DNA from: Tidjanibacter sp.
Lineage (GTDB): Bacteria; Bacteroidota; Bacteroidia; Bacteroidales; Rikenellaceae
Length of the DNA stretch: 64,000 bases
Reading direction: 5' to 3'
NCBI GenBank assembly: GCA_017396085.1
Contig: JAFQNC010000035.1
Coordinates: 1-64,000, forward strand
Shown: piece by piece, positions 44,145 through 52,206 of the stretch
How positions within the stretch are numbered: the stretch's first letter is position 1
Layout of the letters: each line of letters starts with the position of its first letter
The notes under the pieces: generated by a model
What the model saw: the letters and a program-made list of their open reading frames with translations, nothing else
Told to the model about the DNA's origin: nothing
Databases searched by the model: none
Made by a program: the position numbers and the translations under genes

Positions 44145-44618
44145 CTACTTGCCAATTCCTTCGGGCAGGGAGTCGCACTTCTTGTAGACAAAACTCTCTG
44201 CACCCGCAGTGGAAGTTGCGCCCTCGGTGTAGACCTTCAACACCATTGTGGTGGCCGTAAGGCTGCTCACTACATAGCGGTTGGACCACTCGGTGCTGTC
44301 GGAGTAGTCGTAGAGCCCGGTGAGGATACTCTGGCCCGACTTGTTGGTGTAGAGGTTGTAGGTGCCGGTGATGGCGTCAATCACCGAGCTGTCCACGTTC
44401 TGATAGAGGGTGTAGGTGCGCCCCACATTGACGAAATCAATGTAGACAACCATATCCTCCGACACAGCCTCGCCCTGCCACTCGGTCAGCTGCCACACGC
44501 CGGCAATGTTTGCCGAGGTGATAGGCAACTGAGGCTCTGCGGGCTTCTCGGGCTCGCCACAACTCCAAGCGGCCAATGCGAGGGTGGCGGCTACCATAAT
44601 CTTAAACCATTTTTTCAT
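44145..44618 (-). CDS. Small lipocalin-like lipoprotein
   Basis: 157 residues. Lipoprotein signal with Cys20 (LAAWSC), then Pro/Glu-rich EPEKPAEPQLP linker and a beta-rich domain: IAGVWQLTEWQGEAV, VYIDFVNVGRTYTLYQ, GTYNLYTNKSGQSILTGLYDYSD, MVLKVYTEG. This resembles the lipocalin-like lipoproteins common in Bacteroidales. Last gene of the nine-gene Sus-type unit, 38 nt after the DUF1573 gene, and followed by a strong terminator. It may be a surface accessory or a cargo-binding protein; function unknown. Confidence 0.78.
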   Translation of the reverse strand: MKKWFKIMVAATLALAAWSCGEPEKPAEPQLPITSANIAGVWQLTEWQGEAVSEDMVVYIDFVNVGRTYTLYQNVDSSVIDAITGTYNLYTNKSGQSILTGLYDYSDSTEWSNRYVVSSLTATTMVLKVYTEGATSTAGAESFVYKKCDSLPEGIGK

Positions 44619-44656
44619 ACGCTCTTGTTTGTTTATATATTTATATTCGTTTCTAT

Positions 44657-45448
44657 CTATTTGACAATCAATTCAATCTTGCGTTCCCTCGGAGGTGCGT
44701 TCACACCCTCAATGTAGAACATCAAGGGCTTGTCGGTGTCTGCTGCGGGTGGTAACTCCACCACCAAATCTCCCTCCTGCGAGGGTGCCAACACCTTGGG
44801 CTCGGTGTGGGCAGCGATGCCCTGCGAGGAGAGTCTGCGGTCGTGGCGCACCACAAGTGGGGTGGAGCCATCGTTGCGCACGGCAATCCTCACGATGCGT
44901 TCTTCGCTCCCAATAGCCACGCTCCCAGTGCGCATCCGCAGTGTGCCAATGGAGTGGGGCCACAGAGGGTTTGCATCTCCACTGCTACGAACTTCTCCCA
45001 CCACCTCAATCACAGCCGAGGGGGCTTCGTCCGAGAGGGTAGTGTAGAGGTAGACCTTGTGGTTTACCTTGCCACTGCGCCCTTTGGGGCTGAAAACTAA
45101 CCCTATGGTGCCACTCTCGCCACTGCCGATGGGCTTGGTGTCGTGGTTGGCTACCAGACATCCGCATCCACTGCGAATGTGGGTTATGGCTGCCTTGCGA
45201 CCGCTGTGGTTGAGCCACCTCACGGTGAGATGCTTGGGTTGGTCGCTCTCGTTGAGCACTCCGAGTTGTACCACACTGCCCCCTTCAATCTCAACCCCTA
45301 CGTGTGCGGTGAGGGTGGGGGCTGCGGCCTCTTGGAGAGTGGCCTGAGGAATGATTTTGATTTGCGCACGCCCCTGTGCGGGCAGTGCCACCACCGCCCC
45401 AAAGGCCACCACGCCAATCAACATATTTCTCACTCCACAAGTCATCAT
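44657..45448 (-). CDS. DUF1573 domain protein, exported
   Basis: 263 residues. Signal-like N-terminus (hydrophobic about 9-24, cleavage near AQGRA). The start could also be ATG at residue 2 or 9. The DUF1573 hallmark SGCGCLVANHDTKPIGSGESG begins at 93, followed by FSPKGRSGKVNHKVYLYT; a second immunoglobulin-like half runs about 160-263 and lacks the CGC motif. DUF1573 proteins are common in Bacteroidetes with unknown role and an Ig-like fold. It is the eighth gene of the Sus-type unit, after a 19-bp hairpin. Confidence 0.82.
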   Translation of the reverse strand: MMTCGVRNMLIGVVAFGAVVALPAQGRAQIKIIPQATLQEAAAPTLTAHVGVEIEGGSVVQLGVLNESDQPKHLTVRWLNHSGRKAAITHIRSGCGCLVANHDTKPIGSGESGTIGLVFSPKGRSGKVNHKVYLYTTLSDEAPSAVIEVVGEVRSSGDANPLWPHSIGTLRMRTGSVAIGSEERIVRIAVRNDGSTPLVVRHDRRLSSQGIAAHTEPKVLAPSQEGDLVVELPPAADTDKPLMFYIEGVNAPPRERKIELIVK

Positions 45449-45461
45449 CCTGCAAATTCAA

Positions 45462-45502
45462 AATTCAAAATTGACAAAACATTGTTTTGTCAATTTTGAA
45501 TT
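45462..45502. repeat. 19-bp perfect inverted repeat made of heptamer sequence
   Basis: AATTCAAAATTGACAAAAC (45462-45480), loop ATT, exact complement 45484-45502. It lies 5 nt after the subtilisin stop codon and 14 nt before the DUF1573 start. It could attenuate transcription inside the operon or protect an mRNA 3' end. A partial copy (TTCAAAATTGACAAAACGTTGTTTTGTC) occurs near 60970-61000. Confidence 0.85.
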
Positions 45503-45506
45503 CTCC

Positions 45507-47591
45507 CTACATCCATCCGAGGTCGCCTGCGCCCTGCCTTACGGTGATGAGGAACTTCTGCGTGGTGCCACCACTCGTGGTGATGGCGGCCGAGGTGCTA
45601 CCCGATTTGAGGCCCTCAAAGGTGAGTTTTCCATTGGCCGAGGTGCAGGTTGCAATAGCCTCGTTCTCAATGCTCACGCTGAAGGTCATCTTCTCGCCAC
45701 CCACAAAGTAGCGAGCAGGCAACACTGTCGATTTCTCGCCCACGCCCACGTAGATGTTGGGGAAGGTCATCGGGGTGCCCACACCGTCCAACTTGTTGAG
45801 GAGTGCGGTGGCGTTCACAAGGCCCGAGCCCATACCGCCCTTGTACTTGTTGAGCGGCATAGAGTCGGCCATATAGTTCTTAATCTCTTGCAGGTAGACG
45901 TAGAACATCTTTTTGGCGGGCCAGAAACTCTCAATGGGGGTTGCGGTGGTGTGGAGCAACTGCTGGAGTTCGGAGGCCTTTACGATGCGGCGCTGGTCGG
46001 CAATGTGGGAGGCAGCCAAAGCCAACACACCCGACACGTGGGGACAAGCCATTGAGGTGCCGTCCATATAGCCGTAGCCAACATTCTCGGAAAACTCCAT
46101 AGGCATAGTGGAGAGGATACCGCCCAACGAGCCGATTGCGGCATTGAGGTTGCCGGCACCGGGCACTTGGATGATGCTCTCGTCATACTCCCAGCAGTAC
46201 TCTTGGTCGCCACCGGGGGCGGAGATGGTTACGCCTGTGGAGTAGTTGGTGTAACTTGCGGGAGTGTAGTCGGCTGCGATTGCGGCCACCGACACTGCGA
46301 TGTCGGCAGCGCCGGGGAAGCCCGCCATCGGAGCAAACTCGTTGCCTGCTGCCCACACGGTGATACCACCATCAATGGGGCCGCTGGGCGAGCCTGCTTG
46401 GTGAATGAAGTACTCCATAGCCTCCTTTTGAAGGGGGTTGGCCTGCTCCCACATCTCCTGCGAGGTGTAGCCACTCTGGCCATAGTCGTAGGGGTTGCTT
46501 GCGCCGGAGTTGTAGCCCCAGCTGCACTGCAAGATTACGGCTCCGTTGTCGGCGGCATACTTCATTGCCCTGACAATCTGAATGGCGGTGGAGCCATTGT
46601 AGCCCGAGAATACCTGACAGGGCATAATCTTCACGCCTCCGGTGCCGTTGTTGCCACCGGCTATGGAACTGATACCCACACCGTTGTTGTTCACAGCAGC
46701 GATGACACCTGCAACGTGGGTACCGTGGCCTGTGTCGCCACTACGGGCCCAGTTAATCTTGCCCGTTTGGTCCACAAAGTTGTAGCCAAAGCGGTCGTTG
46801 GAGTAGCCATTGCCATCGTTGTCGGCTTTCTCATCCTCGTTGGTGTAGGCTTTTTCGTTCTCGTTCACCCAGATGTTGTTCTTCAGGTCGGGGTGCTCAA
46901 TCCACACACCCTCGTCAAGCACTGCCACGATGATTTCGGGGCTGCCAACCGTCTTGTCCCAAGCCTTCTCCACCTGCACATCGGCATCTTTAACCGATTT
47001 GGAGATACCATCCTTAACGAGCAGGGTGCCATCGTTGATGATGTCCCACTGGTAGCGCAGCAGGGGGTCGTTCCACTTGCTACCCGCTTTGGCTGTGGAG
47101 CGCGAGAGGCTCTCGGCCGAGAGAGGAGTGGACTTACCGGAGTAGTTGCGCGAGATGGTGTAGTTGAGTCCCACGCTCTGCACCTCTCCGAGTCGGGAGA
47201 GTTTCTTGGCAACTTCTGCTGCACTCTCGCCCTTGAACTTGACGATGTGCCACAGGTGCAGGCCACTGTTGCGAGTACGCTGCTCGTGGCGGCTGTCCAC
47301 AGGGAATACTCGCTCAATGTGGTAGCCCTCCACGATGTCGAGCACCTCATCCACCGAGGGCACACCGCTTCGGGAAGCACCGCTGCGACCGATGTTTCCC
47401 AACATAGCCTCCACCTCCGGACTGAATTTCACAAACAATTCGCCCTCGACATACTCGAAGGCCTCATTAACCACCGTGTCTTTACCCTCCTCGGGGCGAG
47501 CACCCTGCTCCACTTCCAAGTCGTTCAGACACCCGCTCAGTCCGAACATCATCGCCAGAGCCACGGTCATAACCAATCCTTTACGTTTCAT
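45507..47591 (-). CDS. Subtilisin-like (S8) serine protease lipoprotein
   Basis: 694 residues from ATG 47591; a further ATG 30 nt upstream is unlikely. Lipobox GLSGC with Cys21 and acidic LNDLEVEQG after it, suggesting surface display. Propeptide-like domain (about 45-150), then the S8 domain with catalytic Asp226 (VLDEGV), His289 (GHGTHVAG), oxyanion Asn417 (AAGNE) and Ser513 (DGTSMACPH), all present. C-terminal domain (about 600-694) is Ig/BIG2-like. It is the only hydrolase in the nine-gene unit, so it probably produces peptides for the SusCD pair from host, diet or bacterial protein. Confidence 0.95.
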   Translation of the reverse strand: MKRKGLVMTVALAMMFGLSGCLNDLEVEQGARPEEGKDTVVNEAFEYVEGELFVKFSPEVEAMLGNIGRSGASRSGVPSVDEVLDIVEGYHIERVFPVDSRHEQRTRNSGLHLWHIVKFKGESAAEVAKKLSRLGEVQSVGLNYTISRNYSGKSTPLSAESLSRSTAKAGSKWNDPLLRYQWDIINDGTLLVKDGISKSVKDADVQVEKAWDKTVGSPEIIVAVLDEGVWIEHPDLKNNIWVNENEKAYTNEDEKADNDGNGYSNDRFGYNFVDQTGKINWARSGDTGHGTHVAGVIAAVNNNGVGISSIAGGNNGTGGVKIMPCQVFSGYNGSTAIQIVRAMKYAADNGAVILQCSWGYNSGASNPYDYGQSGYTSQEMWEQANPLQKEAMEYFIHQAGSPSGPIDGGITVWAAGNEFAPMAGFPGAADIAVSVAAIAADYTPASYTNYSTGVTISAPGGDQEYCWEYDESIIQVPGAGNLNAAIGSLGGILSTMPMEFSENVGYGYMDGTSMACPHVSGVLALAASHIADQRRIVKASELQQLLHTTATPIESFWPAKKMFYVYLQEIKNYMADSMPLNKYKGGMGSGLVNATALLNKLDGVGTPMTFPNIYVGVGEKSTVLPARYFVGGEKMTFSVSIENEAIATCTSANGKLTFEGLKSGSTSAAITTSGGTTQKFLITVRQGAGDLGWM

Positions 47592-47650
47592 AATATACAT
47601 TAGAGTTGTTTTTGTTGTCAATGTTTTTTCTTCTTCTGCTGCTTCTCCCC

Positions 47651-47713
47651 TTAAGGACCTTAAGGTCTTTAAGGTCTTTAAGGTCTTTAGTGCTCTTAGT
47701 GCCTTTAGAGCCC
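47651..47713. repeat. Seven nonamer units (TTAAGGTCT type)
   Basis: TTAAGGACC, three times TTAAGGTCT, TTAGTGCTC, TTAGTGCCT, TTAGAGCCC in register, between the BACON-LRR stop and the subtilisin start. Related units occur at 3832-3867. Confidence 0.85.
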
Positions 47714-47720
47714 CTTATTA

Positions 47721-49391
47721 TTACTCCTCGGCACCCTCTTCTTCGCCATCGGTGGGCTGCTTCTTGAAGGGGTAGAGTTTGTAGTAGTAGTCGAGGTTGG
47801 GCGGCTCGTTGTTGAACTTGGCCAGCTGGCCCGCCTGATTGCGTCCCTCTTGCGGGAACACAAGGCTGTAGGGCAACCACAAGTCCAACGAGGGGTGGTA
47901 GAGCAACCAATCGGGCAGGTCGCCCGTGAGGCGGTTGAAGTTGATGCTGAACCTCTTGGCGTGGGGCATCACCTTCTTGATTTTGTTCTGCACAAGGAAC
48001 TCCGGCAGACTATCGCCCTTGATGCGGTCCTCCTCGGTGTAGCACGGAACGCTGTCGTCATCGAGGAAGTCGGGCAACTCGCCTTGCAGGTAGTTCACCG
48101 ACAGCACCAAAGTGTCCAACCCCCACAGCAAAAGTTCTTTGGGGAACTCCTTTTCCTCAATGAAACCACCCAAGTTGGTCTTTGTGGTGTTGCTCAAATC
48201 ATTGATTGTGCTACGCTGGTTGGCATTGAGTATAAGGGTACGCAACTTGGGGAAATTCTCCTTGGTGAGCACCTCGGGAACAGTGGCAAAGTTGTTGGCA
48301 CAAAGGTCGAGATACTCCAAGTTGTGCAGGCGGGCCAACTTCTCATCCACACTGATAAGGCCGTGGGCACCGATGGTAAGTCGTTTGAGCTGAGTGAGTG
48401 TGGTGATTTCCTCGCCTATGGTTAGGTCTTTGAGGAAGGTGTTGGTGTTGCCAAAGATGTAGATTTCCTCGGCAGCGGTGAGGTACTTGAACTCATAGGG
48501 CAGGGGCTCGTTGGTGTTGTACATATAGAATTGCACCCTCTTTACACGGCCCTTATACTCCTCTTTGTAGCCCTCGTGCTTCTCCTCCCAGAGCACCACA
48601 TTTTCCCACCTCTCCATCGGGATTGAGGTGTCCCACATTGAGAGTGTGCGCAGGGCACGCTGGATGCTGATGAGGGCTACCGAATCGCCCGCACGAGTGC
48701 CCTCCTCAATGGGCTCTGCGGCTTTCTGTACCACCTCCAACACATCCTGACGGGCCAACTCCACACCGCTCTTCTTGGGCACAAACTCCACCCTTGCAAT
48801 GCGCTCCTCGGCTTTGGTGTTGATGTCCCATTCAAACTCAATCTCCACCATTCTCGGACGCTCACCGCGGTTTAGGTTGAGCGTGTGGTTCTTGTTGCTG
48901 AGCCAGTTGATACCCTCCGGAATTTTCACGTCAAAGTCGATGTTACTCTTCACCATAACACTGAACTTGCGATTTTCCAGCATATCATAGTTGGCCAATT
49001 TCTGAACATTCTCTTCCAACTCAATGGCATAGTCGAAGCCCTTTTGGTTCACCACAATCTCTTCGGTCTTGCCACTGGCGAGGTTTTCGATGTAGATTTT
49101 GCAGTTGCGCCCCTCGGTGGTGAGTGCCGAGTCGATGACTAGTTGGCACTCGGTGCTGCCATTGCCATTGGCGGGCGAGATGGTGAGCCAAGGCACATTG
49201 GTCGAGGCGGTCCACTTCTCGGCGGAGTAGACTCTCACTCTCTCTACGCCACCCACAGCCTCCACGCTGAGAGGCTCCTTCACATCAAGGCCAAACTCCA
49301 CATTGGGGTCCTGCTGGCAGCCAACGAGGCCACCTACAAGAGCCGCCATAGTTGCTATGCTCGCCACTATATGTTTGTTCCTCATTTTCAT
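47721..49391 (-). CDS. BACON-domain leucine-rich-repeat lipoprotein
   Basis: 556 residues. Lipobox LVGC with Cys25. Two BACON-like beta domains (about 35-115 and 116-225; VEAVGGVERVRVYSAEKWTAS with WLTISPANGNGS, then VKSNIDFDVKIPEGINWL), domains thought to bind glycan, mucin or protein. A leucine-rich-repeat region follows (about 290-440: LTQLKRLTIGAHGLISVDEKL, LHNLEYLDLCANN) and the C-terminus ends acidic. It sits between the DUF4458-LRR gene and the subtilisin gene. It likely lies on the outer surface and captures ligand for the SusCD pair. No enzyme motif. Confidence 0.85.
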   Translation of the reverse strand: MKMRNKHIVASIATMAALVGGLVGCQQDPNVEFGLDVKEPLSVEAVGGVERVRVYSAEKWTASTNVPWLTISPANGNGSTECQLVIDSALTTEGRNCKIYIENLASGKTEEIVVNQKGFDYAIELEENVQKLANYDMLENRKFSVMVKSNIDFDVKIPEGINWLSNKNHTLNLNRGERPRMVEIEFEWDINTKAEERIARVEFVPKKSGVELARQDVLEVVQKAAEPIEEGTRAGDSVALISIQRALRTLSMWDTSIPMERWENVVLWEEKHEGYKEEYKGRVKRVQFYMYNTNEPLPYEFKYLTAAEEIYIFGNTNTFLKDLTIGEEITTLTQLKRLTIGAHGLISVDEKLARLHNLEYLDLCANNFATVPEVLTKENFPKLRTLILNANQRSTINDLSNTTKTNLGGFIEEKEFPKELLLWGLDTLVLSVNYLQGELPDFLDDDSVPCYTEEDRIKGDSLPEFLVQNKIKKVMPHAKRFSINFNRLTGDLPDWLLYHPSLDLWLPYSLVFPQEGRNQAGQLAKFNNEPPNLDYYYKLYPFKKQPTDGEEEGAEE

Positions 49392-49475
49392 TCTTCTTCT
49401 ATTCGCTATATATAAATATATGTATATCTCTTCGTTCTTACGCTCTCTCTTTTCTCTACTATGTCATTAGCGCAC

Positions 49476-52163
49476 CTACTCCAACATTATCGGGCAGTTG
49501 AGAATATTCTGCGACTTGTCGTAGAGCAGTATGTAGGCTCCCACTTGCCAAGCATAGCAGATGTCCTTTGCATCAAAGATGATGTTGGGGTTGTCGCTGA
49601 TGTCGAGATAGTAGCACAGCGTGGATATGGTGTCATCAACCACACGCAGGTCGTTGGAGCCGAGGTAGAGGCCCCTCAAACCAAAGTGTTGATAGATACC
49701 TGTGGGCCACTCGCTAAGGGTGCGCTCGCCCTTGCTGTTACGCTGACTACGCAGAGCAAACACCGTGAGGCTGGCGCAATCCAGCGGCTCGTAGGGGAAC
49801 TCGCTGAAAGCGTTGTAGGAGAGGTCAATACCGTAGAGGTAGGGGAGGTTGCCTGCGTGCAACTCCCTCGGAAGGTCCGTAAGGTAGTTGTACGACAAGT
49901 CCATAGAGGTCAGATTGACCATATCTTTGAACGCCGTTTTGGGTATCTCGGTCAGTTGGCAGAGGCTGGCATTGATGAAGTCTACGGTAGACTTACTCTC
50001 GGCCAAGCAGGTGGGGAACTTCTTGAGGGGGTTCATCCTCAATGAGAGAGTACCCACTTTGAGGCCCTGAAATGTTCCGTCATCCTCGCCCTCAAAGCCG
50101 GTGATTTGGTTGTCCACAAAACTAACCGAAGCCATTGTGTACAAACTCTTGGCGCTGAATATGTTGGGGACCTTGGTGAGCAGGTTGCTATTGACCGAGA
50201 AGGTCTCCACATCGTCATAGCCACAGAAGTAGTTGAGTCCGCTTTCGGGGTCTTTTTCGTGAGGTATGGTCGTCAGGCGGTTGTTGTCCAAGTAGAGTTG
50301 CACGGGTGCAACATCCTTACCCCACGGGTGCAACACCTCAATCTCGTTGTAGGCGAGGTCCACAAGGCCAATCTTCTTGAAGTTTTTGAAATCTTCGGGC
50401 ACCTCACGCAGACGGTTTTCGCGTGCATAGAGGATTTGAATCTTCTCCTTGCTGGGGCCATTGGCCAGAGCCACAATGCCCTTGTAGCACTCCTCGGGCG
50501 ACCATTGACGGTTGTTGGAGATGTTGATGGAGACCAACTCGGGCATCTGACCGATGACCACGGGGAACTCCTTCATATTGGGGCAGTTGTAGATTTCAAG
50601 GTCCGTACACGATACAAGGTTTGCTACCTCGGCGGGCAGGCTCGCAAGGGTGCTGTTGGCGATGTAGAGATACTGCAACTTGGTCAGGTTGCCAATGGTG
50701 CCGGGCAGCGAGCGAAGTCCGTTGCAGATGGTGCCGTGGATGGTGTCCATAGGCTTCACACTCTTGGGCTTACCACTCTTGGTGTCGAAGATTTCGCTCT
50801 CTTTCATAGTCTTGTAGAGGCTCACTTCGGGAATTTCTATGTTGTGCTCGGCCAGTGCCCTTGCAATGGGCTCCGACATCTGCACCGGCACGTGGATGGT
50901 GCGCAACCACTCTCCGTGGAGGTCCAATCGCTGTGCGCTCTTCTCGGCCACCGAGCGGCTCTTGTCGAGCGTGGGGTCGTAGTAGTCGTTGTGGTCGTTG
51001 TGCGTACCGAGGTAGAGTTCCACGAGTTCCGTAAGCCTGCCGATTTCGGGCGACATATCGCCCGAGAAGCCGAAGTTGCTCAAATCAATGCGAGCCACAC
51101 GACCATTGGAATGAATCATCACGCCCGGCTGGTCGCCCCACAAATCAATATCTCTATTTTCAAAATTCCAGTTGGCACCGGTGGCGTAGTCCTCGCCAAA
51201 GTAACTCCAATTGGGGCCGTCAAGGCTCTCCCAAATGGCTTTCAGGGCGTAGTAGTCCTGAATATAGAGGTCGGCCTCGTGGAGTGTTACGTTCACATCC
51301 ACTTTGGAGATTTGGTTATCCTTTACCCTGATGGAGTTCTGCTTGTTACCCGAGGTGCTCTCCAAGAGAATACCGTTTTTGGTGAATGTCTCATACTTCG
51401 ACACCACATAGTCGCCGGCCGGCAACCACACCAAACTGTCGCACACCACGTGGGAGGTCTTGTTGCCATCCTCCGTGTAGTCAATCTCAAACTCGCAAGG
51501 CAGGTTGCGGATGATGACACTCTCGTTGCTCAGTTGGTTCTTCAGCGTAATATTCGCCTTCTCAATCTCATCGAAGGTATACTCCCTATCCTTTTCGGTG
51601 GTTGCAGCCTTGCCCACCTGCTCAAAGGCTTTCACGAGTCTGAACGACACCAAGCCACGCTGGGGCACATCCACCGTGATGTCCTGCACGGTGAGTCCTC
51701 CCTCCACCACCTCAAAGGTGTTCTCAATGGTGGGGGCATAGGAGCCCAACGAGTTGTCCTCGGCATCGTAGAGCACAAAACCGTGGAGTTTGTAGGCACC
51801 CACGAGGAGTTTGATTTTGTCGCTCCTAAGGCCCCATTCGCCAACCTCCGAGCCATCGTTTGCCAGAGTGAGTGTTTGGATGATGGTACGCTCATAGTTC
51901 TCGTCATAGCCGAGCGTTACCTGCACCTTGTAGGCCTCACGCAGGTAGTCGAGCCTGCCGTCTGTTGCCCTCGTTGGGGTGCTTTGCTTCTCCATCTGCT
52001 CCTCGGCAGGGGTGTAGGAGGCGTGCTTGTAGAGCTTGAACTGCGCATAGCCATAGCCGCTTTCCACAAGGAGTTCATCTCCCGAGTCGGCCGTACAACC
52101 CACCGAGAGGAGTCCCAATGTGGCAATGGATAGCGCCCAAATCAAAATGTTTCTCAATTTCAT
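49476..52163 (-). CDS. Large leucine-rich-repeat lipoprotein (DUF4458-like N-terminus)
   Basis: 895 residues. Lipobox LLSVGC, Cys23, followed by TADSGDE (surface-export-like acidic signal). The N-terminal half (about 35-310) has beta-sandwich character resembling DUF4458 found with LRRs in Bacteroidales. From about 320 there is ALKAIWESLDGPNW, typical of plant-like LRR N-caps, then LRR units with LxxLxxLxLxxN spacing up to the end (for example LTSMDLSYNYLTDLP and GLRGLYLGSNDLR). It is a large surface adhesin or binding protein, between the DUF5003-like and BACON-LRR genes, with gaps of 43 and 84 nt. Confidence 0.84.
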   Translation of the reverse strand: MKLRNILIWALSIATLGLLSVGCTADSGDELLVESGYGYAQFKLYKHASYTPAEEQMEKQSTPTRATDGRLDYLREAYKVQVTLGYDENYERTIIQTLTLANDGSEVGEWGLRSDKIKLLVGAYKLHGFVLYDAEDNSLGSYAPTIENTFEVVEGGLTVQDITVDVPQRGLVSFRLVKAFEQVGKAATTEKDREYTFDEIEKANITLKNQLSNESVIIRNLPCEFEIDYTEDGNKTSHVVCDSLVWLPAGDYVVSKYETFTKNGILLESTSGNKQNSIRVKDNQISKVDVNVTLHEADLYIQDYYALKAIWESLDGPNWSYFGEDYATGANWNFENRDIDLWGDQPGVMIHSNGRVARIDLSNFGFSGDMSPEIGRLTELVELYLGTHNDHNDYYDPTLDKSRSVAEKSAQRLDLHGEWLRTIHVPVQMSEPIARALAEHNIEIPEVSLYKTMKESEIFDTKSGKPKSVKPMDTIHGTICNGLRSLPGTIGNLTKLQYLYIANSTLASLPAEVANLVSCTDLEIYNCPNMKEFPVVIGQMPELVSINISNNRQWSPEECYKGIVALANGPSKEKIQILYARENRLREVPEDFKNFKKIGLVDLAYNEIEVLHPWGKDVAPVQLYLDNNRLTTIPHEKDPESGLNYFCGYDDVETFSVNSNLLTKVPNIFSAKSLYTMASVSFVDNQITGFEGEDDGTFQGLKVGTLSLRMNPLKKFPTCLAESKSTVDFINASLCQLTEIPKTAFKDMVNLTSMDLSYNYLTDLPRELHAGNLPYLYGIDLSYNAFSEFPYEPLDCASLTVFALRSQRNSKGERTLSEWPTGIYQHFGLRGLYLGSNDLRVVDDTISTLCYYLDISDNPNIIFDAKDICYAWQVGAYILLYDKSQNILNCPIMLE

Positions 52164-52206
52164 ATATACACGTTTCTATTGCTTCTCTTGTGTGTTTGCG
52201 GTCTGC

